Shown here piece by piece: positions 1-7,998 of a stretch of DNA of 50,098 bases (the stretch's first letter is position 1; every line of letters begins with the position of its first letter). Source of the stretch: a virus. Made by a program: the position numbers and the translations under genes. The notes below the pieces were generated by a model. It was given only the letters and a program-made list of their open reading frames with translations. It did no database searches and was not told where the DNA came from. The stretch covers positions 1-50,098 of the IMG/VR virus record IMGVR_UViG_3300032088_003613; one strand, written 5' to 3'.

Positions 1-44
1 TCTCGAATGTGACCTCGAATTAAAAATGCTACTTTGGGTTTCAT
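1..44 (-). CDS. Partial CDS, N-terminus only, unknown (possible glycosyltransferase)
   Basis: An ATG at 44-42 on the minus strand opens a frame that runs off the left edge and gives MKPKVAFLIRGHIR. It overlaps the stop codon of the UDP-galactopyranose mutase gene as TAATG, so it is the next gene of the same operon. Only 14 residues are visible, too few for a family call. A short hydrophobic strand followed by RGHIR resembles the start of some putative glycosyltransferases, but that is inference from context. Confidence 0.55.
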   Translation of the reverse strand, partial: MKPKVAFLIRGHIR

Positions 45-1039
45 TATTTTAATTTAGTCATTACTTGCTTTATTGCCATCCACATATCTAGATATTTATA
101 TGTTGCAAGCCTACCAAGAAATATCACATTCTTTTCTGCACTTGCGGCTTTTTTGTATTTATCATATATTTCTGTTCCCCCATTAAATGGCTTTGGGTAA
201 ATGGGTTCATTTTTGCCTTTTTCATATTCCTCTGGATAATCTTTGGTTAGTATAGTATATTCTGGTTTTTCATTTAAGTATACAGCACTATCCATAGTTC
301 TATTGAAGGGTTTTTTATTGCACTCATTTATGACCGCGCCTAGTTCGTATGAAAACTTTGTTCCATCTCTTTTGGTTTTTGTATGCTCAAATCTAAGCGA
401 TCTATAGGGCAAGTGGCCAAATGAGTCATTGAAATATTGAGATACCGTTCCTGTCCAAACCATCATATCTCCCTTCAGATTTTTATAGCATTCTTTATCA
501 ACTCCAAGATTAACCTTTATGCCATCAAGCATTGACTTAAACATTTCAGTATACCCATTTTCAGGTATTCCTTGATATTTGTCTGTAAAATAGCGATCAT
601 CATAGTCATCTCTCTTGTTAGGCACCCTACGACTTATGCTTTTAGGCAAATCTGACCAAGGTATTCCCCAGTGCCTTTCTGAATAATCTACAAATAATAA
701 CTCTTTAATTTCTTCTGGAGTCAAGTCCCTACCTAATTGCTTTTCTGTTTTTTTGCTAAAAGGTATTGAGAGCAAACCTTCTTTAGTATTCGCTCTTACC
801 TTATGTTTATAGTCATTGAATTTAGTATACCTATTTAGAAATTCCCAAGCATCTTCATCATTTGTGTGGAATATATGAGATCCATACTTGTGAAGAGTAA
901 CACCATCTTGTTTCTCGTCATAACAATTCCCTGCTATATGATTTCTGGTTTCAAATATTTCTATATCATGACCCTGTTCTTTCAGTAAAATTGCTGCGGT
1001 CACGCCTGAAAGTCCACACCCTATGATATTAATCTTCAT
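44..1039 (-). CDS. glf: UDP-galactopyranose mutase
   Basis: Flavoenzyme that interconverts UDP-galactopyranose and UDP-galactofuranose, the donor for galactofuranose-containing glycans. The N-terminus has the FAD-binding Rossmann motif IGCGLSG (residues 6-12) followed by the acidic end of the second strand. The family blocks YFTDKYQGIPENGYTEMF and GRLATYKYLDMW are intact, as is an Arg-rich active-site stretch (RRVPNKRDDYDDRY). At 331 residues it is somewhat shorter than typical bacterial Glf (about 360-390), but both ends carry family motifs, so it seems complete. The start overlaps the upstream GT90-like gene by 11 bases. Together with the epimerase at 18066-18977 it could form a UDP-Glc to UDP-Gal to UDP-Galf route. 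Confidence 0.93.
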   Translation of the reverse strand: MKINIIGCGLSGVTAAILLKEQGHDIEIFETRNHIAGNCYDEKQDGVTLHKYGSHIFHTNDEDAWEFLNRYTKFNDYKHKVRANTKEGLLSIPFSKKTEKQLGRDLTPEEIKELLFVDYSERHWGIPWSDLPKSISRRVPNKRDDYDDRYFTDKYQGIPENGYTEMFKSMLDGIKVNLGVDKECYKNLKGDMMVWTGTVSQYFNDSFGHLPYRSLRFEHTKTKRDGTKFSYELGAVINECNKKPFNRTMDSAVYLNEKPEYTILTKDYPEEYEKGKNEPIYPKPFNGGTEIYDKYKKAASAEKNVIFLGRLATYKYLDMWMAIKQVMTKLK

Positions 1040-1946
1040 TATTTAATAAATTTTTCCAGATTTGATTAATGTTTGATATCGAGAAAGTTGAGCGAGCAAA
1101 AGATAATGCGTTTGATATGATCTTTTTACACTCTTCTTCGTTAGATTTAGCCCATTTAATTTTTTCAATAATGTCAGAAAAGTCATATGCTACTGGAATA
1201 TAATGAACCCATGGTTCAAGGCTTTTTTCAAAAAAGCATTTATGATAATGACATTGTAAGAATAGCAATCTGCCACTTAATAACAAATACTTTAATCTAC
1301 CACTAAAACCAAACGCTTGGGTGTCTATTACGTACTTATAGTTTTCAAAGGTATCAACAAGACTCATTCTGTGTTGTTGATTTTGACCTCCAACATGATG
1401 CGCATCAATATAAAATGGATATTTTTTAGTTAATTCACAAAGATTTTTCCTGCTTTCTATCCTTGCTGCACCTCTCCAGCAAATTTTAGCCATTGCATCG
1501 TCTCGAAGTTTTAAATTCAAAAGATCATCATACATTTTAGCGTGATTAAAATTTAACCAATTAGAAAAATTAAAGTCGGGGCAGCAAACTAAATCTTTAT
1601 GATACTGCTCCATTTTAAAAGTATTCGGATAACATTCAGCCTCTTTATCAATATAACATTGCGATAGAACGCGCTCTGGACTGCATTCAACCATGTCGTG
1701 TCCGGGGTTATTATCCGTTGTATATAATCTTACATAATCAAAATCATCAAAAACAACATCTTTATCCGCCCGTTTGATTTGAGAAATAAAGATCAGTGGT
1801 CTATAATCTGCGCCATATGTATGGAATTCTAATTTACCATTTTGTTTTCTGAAAACCAATCTAGTATTTCTAAACTTCTGTCCCCAAGGAGTGTCGGGGC
1901 ATTCTGATTTGTTGTCAAAACGTTCTGGATTACCTATTATTTTCAT
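1029..1946 (-). CDS. GT90 / CAP10-like glycosyltransferase
   Basis: 305 residues. The C-terminal half carries the pattern of the CAP10/lipopolysaccharide-modifying (GT90) family: CWRGAARIESRKNL, then YKYVIDTQAFGFSGRLKYLL, then FFEKSLEPWVHYIPVAYDFSDI. Known members transfer glucose or xylose to proteins or capsule, and the donor cannot be read from sequence. The N-terminal 120 residues are less typical and Cys-rich. There is no signal peptide or membrane segment, so it should act in the cytoplasm. It overlaps the next upstream gene by 4 bases, inside the minus-strand glycan operon. Confidence 0.82.
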   Translation of the reverse strand: MKIIGNPERFDNKSECPDTPWGQKFRNTRLVFRKQNGKLEFHTYGADYRPLIFISQIKRADKDVVFDDFDYVRLYTTDNNPGHDMVECSPERVLSQCYIDKEAECYPNTFKMEQYHKDLVCCPDFNFSNWLNFNHAKMYDDLLNLKLRDDAMAKICWRGAARIESRKNLCELTKKYPFYIDAHHVGGQNQQHRMSLVDTFENYKYVIDTQAFGFSGRLKYLLLSGRLLFLQCHYHKCFFEKSLEPWVHYIPVAYDFSDIIEKIKWAKSNEEECKKIISNALSFARSTFSISNINQIWKNLLNNED

Positions 1947-2629
1947 TTTATAGACAAGAACCTATTTAGAGATTTTTTCATAGCTTTTATTTTATAAGAA
2001 TTATCTTTATCTACCCTGAATCCACTTTTATCTTTTACACCTACATTAATTGCATGATAGGCAACGGATTCAGCGTAAATTAAATCAGGCCTTCTGCTTA
2101 CAACAGAATGGGGAAAAGTCATGTAGCTGCAAAAAGCAGAATCTAAAATATCTTGCATGACAGATTGGTCAAATAAATAATTTTCTTTTAAGAAAATCCT
2201 TTCGCATTTCTCTTTCCATAGCTCGAAAAGGCTAATTGATTCAACAGATTTCCTAACCAAAATAAAACCGCAATTAACTGTTAAATTATTTCCGGGATCT
2301 TCTTGCATAAAACAAATATTTGCATTATCAAGATACTTTAATAAACAGTCGTAGTTCTGCAAAGGCATGACATCTAAATCACTGAATAGAACAACCTCTC
2401 CTTCTTTTAGTGATTGTAAAAATTTTAAATACCGAAGACATCGCATATATAGACATAGACCATATTTATATGTATTGAAATAACTTGGCCCATCATCGCT
2501 TAAATCAATATGCTCAAAATAATACGAAATATTATGAGCGTCTAAGTGAGGAGTAACAAAATCATAAAGATTAGAAACTTCATCTGTTTTCACCCCGAAA
2601 ATTTTAACTTCACAATTTTTGATTTTCAT
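1943..2629 (-). CDS. GT-A type glycosyltransferase with DLDVM motif
   Basis: 228 residues. A predicted strand ending in VVLFSDLDVMPL supplies the Asp-x-Asp metal and nucleotide-sugar site of GT-A enzymes. After it come a CGFILVRKS strand, as in enzymes that read nucleotide-diphospho-sugars, and a conserved-looking FDQSVMQDIL segment. The order resembles GT77/GT8-like families but I cannot assign one. Linkage and donor are unknown. It overlaps both neighbours by 4 bases, which suggests translational coupling within the glycan operon. Confidence 0.75.
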   Translation of the reverse strand: MKIKNCEVKIFGVKTDEVSNLYDFVTPHLDAHNISYYFEHIDLSDDGPSYFNTYKYGLCLYMRCLRYLKFLQSLKEGEVVLFSDLDVMPLQNYDCLLKYLDNANICFMQEDPGNNLTVNCGFILVRKSVESISLFELWKEKCERIFLKENYLFDQSVMQDILDSAFCSYMTFPHSVVSRRPDLIYAESVAYHAINVGVKDKSGFRVDKDNSYKIKAMKKSLNRFLSIK

Positions 2630-3276
2630 AAAGCAGGACGTTTATAAAGATATGATGGAAGCCTATTGCTCCAAGATTTCAAAGCCGAATGTGGGATTTT
2701 TTCGCTAATTTGCGTCATGTTATCAATAGTATGTTTGACTTGTTCTTCTTCGTCATATAAATCTGCTAATACTTGGTGTATTGTAAAGTATTTCCAGTGT
2801 TTACTATTTTTGAATTTACTAATAAACTTAGTTTTCCATTTTTCTATAATATAATGATTAGATTTGTCCGAGCACAAAAACCAACTAACAATTTCACGAT
2901 CTCCCTTGTCTGATATCGATCTTGGCATAAATCTATATGAGAAGAATCCGGTTCTATTTACAATTTTGTCGTAAAACTCAGATAGTGGTTGAGTTGGATA
3001 TACAGTTGCATCGACCCATGTACCTCCGTATTTTGATAAAAGCAATAATCTTAATAAATCAGATCTTGCCTGATGTGTTCTTTCAGGAGAATTTTTAACT
3101 ATATTAAAAAATTCAGGAATATATTCTGAGATCGTTTCATCTGATAAAATATTTACGGTACAGTCAGAATTAAGTTCCTTCCACCTTTTAATACACTCAC
3201 GGTTTAACTTTGGCATTTTTTTATCACCTTCACCTTGAAACCAACACATCCATATATTTTTGTTTTTAAAAGTCAT
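2626..3276 (-). CDS. GT32-like / capsular polysaccharide synthesis glycosyltransferase
   Basis: 216 residues from the ATG at 3276. The open frame extends to a TTG at 3324, but the extension lies inside the upstream sulfotransferase gene and the family pattern starts right after the ATG (KNIWMCWFQGEGDKKMP). The core ARSDLLRLLLLSKYGGTWVDATVYPTQ matches the GT32/capsular-synthesis pattern R-x-D-x-x-R followed by GG-x-W-x-D, where the D-x-T variant replaces the usual D-x-D. This enzyme probably adds a hexose to a growing glycan in the cytoplasm. It overlaps the upstream sulfotransferase by 11 bases and the next gene by 4. Confidence 0.82.
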   Translation of the reverse strand: MTFKNKNIWMCWFQGEGDKKMPKLNRECIKRWKELNSDCTVNILSDETISEYIPEFFNIVKNSPERTHQARSDLLRLLLLSKYGGTWVDATVYPTQPLSEFYDKIVNRTGFFSYRFMPRSISDKGDREIVSWFLCSDKSNHYIIEKWKTKFISKFKNSKHWKYFTIHQVLADLYDEEEQVKHTIDNMTQISEKIPHSALKSWSNRLPSYLYKRPAL

Positions 3277-3874
3277 ATCCAAAATACTCAATATCTTTAG
3301 AGTAAAAATCAGAAACGAAGTCAATCATTTCTTGGTTGTAGTATTCTTGATAAGGCTTATGGTCAACCTTCATGCGGTATTCAAGTTTAAAATTCACATT
3401 CAAACTATCGCAAACTTTTTGAAAATCTTCTTCGAGATTCTCAAATTTACCAACAAAATCGACCAAGAGAGATCCAGAATGGAAAATATAATCAACCTGA
3501 GGCATGTAGTGAAGCTTCGCGAATTTCATTTTGTTTAAAGCTTTTTTCTTAAATTGATCCTTGGACATGTTTTTGTTGACTTTAGTTTTTGGACCCTCCC
3601 ATAAGGTTACAGAAACAAATTTATCCCAAGGATTCCTCACGAAAGAAAATTTATAAAAATCAGAGTAGTTTTGAATTTTAGATTTGATTTCAAAAGCAGT
3701 TAAGTGTTGAAGGTTATTCCCAAAAAGATTATCATAATCGCTTTTTTGATTTAAGTACGGCTTAATTCCAACATTAAGCCTGTCTCCATGCATGCCAAAA
3801 ACAGACTCAATAGATGTTCCTGCGGTCTTTGGGATATGCACAAAAATGCAATTGTATTTATTCGATATTGGCAT
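3266..3874 (-). CDS. Sulfotransferase family 2-like protein
   Basis: 202 residues. It is predicted to move sulfate from PAPS to a glycan hydroxyl. The 5'-phosphosulfate loop is FVHIPKTAGTSIE (residues 11-23) and the 3'-phosphate site is FVRNPWDKFVS (78-88), as in carbohydrate sulfotransferases of the Sulfotransfer_2 type. The C-terminus ends in DIEYFGYDF, a tail shared with three neighbouring paralogues. It is compact compared with eukaryotic members (about 300), with no signal anchor, so it would be soluble and cytoplasmic. It lies directly upstream of a GT32-like gene and overlaps its start. Confidence 0.87.
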   Translation of the reverse strand: MPISNKYNCIFVHIPKTAGTSIESVFGMHGDRLNVGIKPYLNQKSDYDNLFGNNLQHLTAFEIKSKIQNYSDFYKFSFVRNPWDKFVSVTLWEGPKTKVNKNMSKDQFKKKALNKMKFAKLHYMPQVDYIFHSGSLLVDFVGKFENLEEDFQKVCDSLNVNFKLEYRMKVDHKPYQEYYNQEMIDFVSDFYSKDIEYFGYDF

Positions 3875-3889
3875 GATATTTATTATGTT

Positions 3890-4396
3890 TCACGCAAATA
3901 TTATAAACTGTAGTTCATCAACTTCGAGTTTAAGATTATGACTTTTTACAAATTCATCTACAGCAGGCTTAGGACCAGCGGTTAATTTATGTGACCACCC
4001 GTAATCATCTCCACATAAAAAACCCCCTTTCTTAACCTGAGGGTACCAGTGTTTCAGATCCTCTACAACAGAATCATAGCTATGATCCGCATCAATATAT
4101 ACCCAATCAAAATATCCTTTTTCAAAAAACATATCCGTGGAATTTTTTTTATGAATAAATACGTTTTTATGAGTTTTAAATTTTGATTGAACCGTTTCGT
4201 AGGCGTTAATGACTTTTTGACCTTTAGCCCACTTAACCCATCCATGCTCCTGATGAACCCAAGGGTCAATAAGGTGCAACTCTGAAGGGTTCTGCTCTAG
4301 TATCTCTAGAGAAAAGTCTCCTTTCCAGACCCCTACTTCAGCGCATACTGCGTTTTTCTTTATTTTTTTTAATGGAAATCTTTTTGTTGTTTTCAT
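3890..4396 (-). CDS. Class I SAM-dependent methyltransferase
   Basis: 168 residues. The N-terminal VCAEVGVWKGDFS is motif I (SAM-binding, E-x-G-x-x-x-G). ELHLIDPW gives the acidic residue after strand 2, and FDWVYIDADHSYDSVVEDL with GGFLCGDDYGW forms the later core motifs of the Methyltransf_24 type found in glycan and macrolide clusters. The substrate is probably a sugar or glycan in this context. Two sulfotransferase genes flank it, with 15 bases and 3 bases between genes. Confidence 0.83.
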   Translation of the reverse strand: MKTTKRFPLKKIKKNAVCAEVGVWKGDFSLEILEQNPSELHLIDPWVHQEHGWVKWAKGQKVINAYETVQSKFKTHKNVFIHKKNSTDMFFEKGYFDWVYIDADHSYDSVVEDLKHWYPQVKKGGFLCGDDYGWSHKLTAGPKPAVDEFVKSHNLKLEVDELQFIIFA

Positions 4397-4399
4397 GTA

Positions 4400-5032
4400 T
4401 TATAGTTCAAATTTATAACCGAAAAACTCGATGTCTTTTGCGTATTTTTCCGCAACGATTTGCCTAGTTTCGTCATCATAGTATTCGGTGTAATGTTTAT
4501 GATTAGTTTCGTTTTTGTGTGGAAGTTGTTGTTGCGGAATTCCAATTTTTTCACATGCGATATTAAAATCTTCTTGAAGGTTTTCGAATTTTCCGATGAA
4601 ATTTATATCTCTCACATAGTTATGCATGGAGAAATCAGAATCTGGGCCACCTCCATTATTTCGATTTCTATTCCATAGCTTAGATTGATATCTATGGCAA
4701 GAAAAAGAAAGATCATTAGCTACTATATGGCGAACAAAATTTGCAAAAGTACAATCAAAATCCGAAAAATGCGGAAACTGTTTAGCCCAAAATTTAAACC
4801 AACCGCATCCGGTAAAATGAAATTGAGAAACTAACCTGTCAAAAGGATTTCGTACAAAAGCAAAAGAGAAATAATCTTTTGTGTTTTTGTATTTTTTTTG
4901 ATATTCAAGAAATGTAAAATGTTTCTCTGTAGCTGGATGGCGCAAAGAATATTTTTGAAGCGAGCGCTCTATGGAAGAAGTTCCTGTTTTCGGAACCGCA
5001 GTAAAAATAAATTTTTTTTTATGGCTTATCAT
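4400..5032 (-). CDS. Sulfotransferase family 2-like protein (duplicate pair member A)
   Basis: 210 residues. The PAPS loop is TAVPKTGTSSIE (residues 11-22), a variant with Gly where the paralogues have Ala, and the 3'-phosphate site is FVRNPFDRLVS (59-69). The C-terminal segment HKHYTEYYDDET plus EKYAKDIEFFGY is nearly identical to the gene immediately upstream (5036-5635), in protein and largely in DNA, so the two look like tandem duplicates. The middle regions differ strongly, which suggests different acceptor specificity. It is separated by 3 bases from each neighbour. Confidence 0.86.
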   Translation of the reverse strand: MISHKKKFIFTAVPKTGTSSIERSLQKYSLRHPATEKHFTFLEYQKKYKNTKDYFSFAFVRNPFDRLVSQFHFTGCGWFKFWAKQFPHFSDFDCTFANFVRHIVANDLSFSCHRYQSKLWNRNRNNGGGPDSDFSMHNYVRDINFIGKFENLQEDFNIACEKIGIPQQQLPHKNETNHKHYTEYYDDETRQIVAEKYAKDIEFFGYKFEL

Positions 5033-5035
5033 TTG

Positions 5036-5635
5036 TTACCTTCCAAATTCATACCCAAAATACTCAATATCCTTCGCGTATTTTTCCGAAACAATTTCAC
5101 GGGTTTCGTCATCATAATATTCAGTATAGTGTTTATGATCGGTTTTATTATTACAAGGAAGCTTTTCATAAGGGATGCCAATTTTTTTACAAACAAGTTC
5201 AAAATCACTATCTAGATTCTCGAACCTGCCAATAAAGTCAACTAACTGTTGACCTCCGTCAAATAAAAAATCATATTGAGGAATCAAATGGCTTTGATCT
5301 GGAATTTTTGAAGATAATAAAAAATCTTTAAAACAATCAAACCCACGATCTTTATAAAAAGAATAGGAAGATACTATCTTTGACCAAGGATTCCTAACGA
5401 ACCCGAAAGAGAAATAAGAAGCAGTATTATCCCCTAATAAATTACGAATTTCAGAAAGAGTTAAATGTTGAAAATATTTACCAGATTCGGAATCAAGACC
5501 GATCATGATTTCTTTATTGGGAATGCCAGTTCTGAATTTTTTATGAAAAGCATTATGCCCAAAAAATCGCTCTATAGATGTGCCTGCGGTTTTAGGTATA
5601 TGAACAAAAATAAACTTATGCTTATGACTAACCAT
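5036..5635 (-). CDS. Sulfotransferase family 2-like protein (duplicate pair member B)
   Basis: 199 residues from the ATG at 5635. An in-frame ATG at 5647 would add four residues and overlap the upstream gene by 10 bases. I prefer 5635 because the result, MVSHKHKFIF, aligns with the start of its paralogue (MISHKKKFIF). The PAPS loop is FVHIPKTAGTSIE and the 3'-phosphate motif is FVRNPWSKIVSSYS. The C-terminus (HKHYTEYYDDET, EKYAKDIEYFGYEF) is shared with the gene at 4400-5032. Predicted role: glycan O-sulfation in the cytoplasm. Confidence 0.86.
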   Translation of the reverse strand: MVSHKHKFIFVHIPKTAGTSIERFFGHNAFHKKFRTGIPNKEIMIGLDSESGKYFQHLTLSEIRNLLGDNTASYFSFGFVRNPWSKIVSSYSFYKDRGFDCFKDFLLSSKIPDQSHLIPQYDFLFDGGQQLVDFIGRFENLDSDFELVCKKIGIPYEKLPCNNKTDHKHYTEYYDDETREIVSEKYAKDIEYFGYEFGR

Positions 5636-5637
5636 CT

Positions 5638-6525
5638 TTAATAGCATTTCTCTTGGAAATTAATATGAAAATTTGGTATACCCTTGTATAAGCAAAATTC
5701 ATTAAACCTGCTAAAGTTTTTGAATAGAAAGTTGGTCTCCTGTAAGAGATAGAAGTCAATTAAGGCTTCTTTGGCGATCTTAGTCCTACCATAACCCTCT
5801 TCTTTTTTAATAATATCTGGGGTGGACTTTTCGCCTTTTTCGTGACCAGTACCACAACCCGGTGGAGCAAAATACCTGTCGGCAACTATAGACTGAGGAT
5901 ACGTGTTTTGAAATAACTCCACAAATTGGAGAGAGTCAGAAGCAATAAAAAACTTATAGTCGTCACAAGCTTTGAGAAAAGCGCGTGGAGAATCAAAAAG
6001 AATATTATCAACTCGCTCTTTAAAAATATCAAAGATAGTTTCAATTGGACTCCTCTCTCCGTGGAATCTATTTGAGTTGCCCTTTTTTGGGGGGAGCACT
6101 TCTCCGTTTGAGCATCGAGCATGAATGCCTACGATATAATTTCCGGAAAAATGAGAATAAGCAAAAGCCTCCATAGGTACAGAGATAGATTCACTGGGGG
6201 TAATCCTCTTGAAGTTTCTGTAAAACTCTTTCAAGTCTTCGTTAGATTTTGAGGCATCTCTAATCTTAAGTGCTTTAGCGGTATGTTTTTCTGCTGTTTT
6301 TATGTTAGCATCAATTTCTGTTTCGTCGGTAATGATATTTATATCAGTATCGATACTTGAGAAATATTCATTAAATAAGTTTTTATCTCCCTTGCTCATC
6401 CATGCTCCACGAAAATCAATAAGCATATCTTTTTTATTTTCTTCGCAATACAAAAGAGCGTGAGTCAAGTGCCAGAGAGTATCACCCCATCCAGTATCAC
6501 GAGTAAAGTAATAATAGTTATTCAC
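5638..6525 (-). CDS. NodZ / FUT8-like alpha-1,6-fucosyltransferase
   Basis: 295 residues. GT-B type enzyme that probably uses GDP-L-fucose. The N-terminus has FTRDTGWGDTLWHL, a Gly-rich loop typical of the fold. The key motif is IVGIHARCSNGE (residues 131-142), matching the H-x-R donor-binding motif and the trailing NGE of NodZ-type enzymes (usual form H-x-R-x-G-N-G-E). FFIASDSLQFVELF and SIVADRYF follow as in GT23/GT65/GT68 families. GDP-fucose synthesis genes (gmd, fcl) sit in the other sugar operon at 18995-20979, which supports fucose as donor. It overlaps the upstream gene by 4 bases. Confidence 0.75.
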   Translation of the reverse strand: MNNYYYFTRDTGWGDTLWHLTHALLYCEENKKDMLIDFRGAWMSKGDKNLFNEYFSSIDTDINIITDETEIDANIKTAEKHTAKALKIRDASKSNEDLKEFYRNFKRITPSESISVPMEAFAYSHFSGNYIVGIHARCSNGEVLPPKKGNSNRFHGERSPIETIFDIFKERVDNILFDSPRAFLKACDDYKFFIASDSLQFVELFQNTYPQSIVADRYFAPPGCGTGHEKGEKSTPDIIKKEEGYGRTKIAKEALIDFYLLQETNFLFKNFSRFNEFCLYKGIPNFHINFQEKCY

Positions 6526-7322
6526 AGGTCAACCTTCTCTTCTCCGTACTTACTGAACATCTCTTCGTAATTTGATATCTTGTCGTAAGCTTTATTGCCA
6601 AAAACCCTTCTGTCCGTACCTAAAAAATTAGACACATTATTAGGGTCAACCTCAATTCCTAGGTAATCCACGATCTTATTGAATTGAGTAAGCCTCTCTT
6701 CGTGGGTTTCCGGCCCGTAAAGATCTTCATATTTAGAAACGAAGCTATCTTTGGGTAGAAGGTTGTGGTAATAAGGTAGGTATTTTTTATACCATCTCAC
6801 CCGGCGTTGAATCGGGGGCTCTTCAAGGTCTTGATATTCAAAAGAGTCAACTTTTGATTTATGCTCCTTGTTCTCTCCTAGCTGCCAAACTTGAACTTGG
6901 TTGGCGAGCTGCCAAGAGATAGCGGGGTAAAAAGCGCTTTCTCTATACTGATATATAATTTTTATACCATGTGTTCCGCAGTAGTATAAAAAATTTTCAT
7001 TACCTAGCTCCGAGACGGTACACCATACATGCTTAACCCCGTTGAATGTTTCAAAAAGAGAATCCAAAAAAGAAAAAAGCTTATCTTTATCCTCAGATAT
7101 ATTGTTAAATCTATTAAAATAAGGAATGTTTTTTGATTTTGGAAGAAGAGCTGGATCCATATTATGCTTTGCGATTATATCTGCATAACGAGGGTTGTGG
7201 TCTAAGTCACCTGTAAGGCTCGACAGAGGCTCGTGAACGATCCTGTCGTTTTTATTAAGGGCAGATATAAGACTAGTCGTGCCCGCCCTTTCTTGACCAA
7301 ATATAACAAATTTAGAATCCAT
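6522..7322 (-). CDS. Sulfotransferase-like protein (divergent)
   Basis: 266 residues from the ATG at 7322; a TTG six bases earlier is in frame but less likely. FVIFGQERAGTTSLISAL is a phosphate-binding loop of the PAPS-dependent sulfotransferase superfamily, nearer to Sulfotransfer_3/Stf0 enzymes than to the four neighbours. IYQYRESAFYPAISW could serve as the 3'-phosphate motif (R-x-S). The acceptor is unknown. It overlaps the gene upstream by 11 bases and the NodZ-like gene by 4, so sulfation and fucosylation are coupled in expression. Confidence 0.75.
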   Translation of the reverse strand: MDSKFVIFGQERAGTTSLISALNKNDRIVHEPLSSLTGDLDHNPRYADIIAKHNMDPALLPKSKNIPYFNRFNNISEDKDKLFSFLDSLFETFNGVKHVWCTVSELGNENFLYYCGTHGIKIIYQYRESAFYPAISWQLANQVQVWQLGENKEHKSKVDSFEYQDLEEPPIQRRVRWYKKYLPYYHNLLPKDSFVSKYEDLYGPETHEERLTQFNKIVDYLGIEVDPNNVSNFLGTDRRVFGNKAYDKISNYEEMFSKYGEEKVDL

Positions 7323-7998
7323 AACCAAAATAATTAAGATCAGCAGAAAAATGATTCTCTATAAAATCTTTAGAGTATTCTGAATAATAATCTTTATAAC
7401 TTTTTTTCTTCTTATATTCGGAGCTGCTATTTTGTCGCCAATCATTGAATCCTGATTTGTTTCTAAAGCTAAATTTTTCAGAAAGATCTGACGTGCAAGA
7501 TTTGACATCTTCCATTTTATAGAACTTATCTATCGCTACTTTTCCATAAAGCGATACTCGGTCAAGGTTGTTTTCATAATAGCCTGCATGAAACTTTTTA
7601 ATATTACCTTCTTTATAGGCATAATCGATAAAGCCGTCAAAATCATTTGCGAGATAATATTTCCTGAACTCTTTAATGTATGGCATCATTGGGGAATCAA
7701 TATTATTCTCAATAAAATAATCAAACTTCCAGCCACCCAAATAAGAAAACATAGAGACAACCCTATCAAAAGGATTGCGAACTATCGTAAACTTAAAATA
7801 ATCTTTATAATCAGGAACTTCTGGCACGACAGCACTTAAAGCCCGTTCGCAAGTAGTCCTATATTTATCATCGTAATCTTGTTGGTTTTGGTTTTCTTCA
7901 TAACTTTCTTCTATATTTGACAATAAAAAATGCTTTATGAATGTTCCTGCGGATTTAGGGATGTGAACATATATAAACTTATGGTCGCGACTATACAT
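7312..7998 (-). CDS. Sulfotransferase family 2-like protein
   Basis: 228 residues from the ATG at 7998. The frame is open further upstream, to 8130, but that part lies inside the neighbouring gene and the start MYSRDHKFIYVHIPKSAGT aligns with the other sulfotransferases. The PAPS loop is YVHIPKSAGTFIKH (residues 10-23) and the 3'-phosphate site is FTIVRNPFDRVVSMFSY. The C-terminus ends in ADLNYFGYGF, the same tail type as the paralogues. This copy is the most diverged of the four related sulfotransferases. It overlaps the upstream glycosyltransferase gene by 8 bases. Confidence 0.85.
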   Translation of the reverse strand: MYSRDHKFIYVHIPKSAGTFIKHFLLSNIEESYEENQNQQDYDDKYRTTCERALSAVVPEVPDYKDYFKFTIVRNPFDRVVSMFSYLGGWKFDYFIENNIDSPMMPYIKEFRKYYLANDFDGFIDYAYKEGNIKKFHAGYYENNLDRVSLYGKVAIDKFYKMEDVKSCTSDLSEKFSFRNKSGFNDWRQNSSSEYKKKKSYKDYYSEYSKDFIENHFSADLNYFGYGF

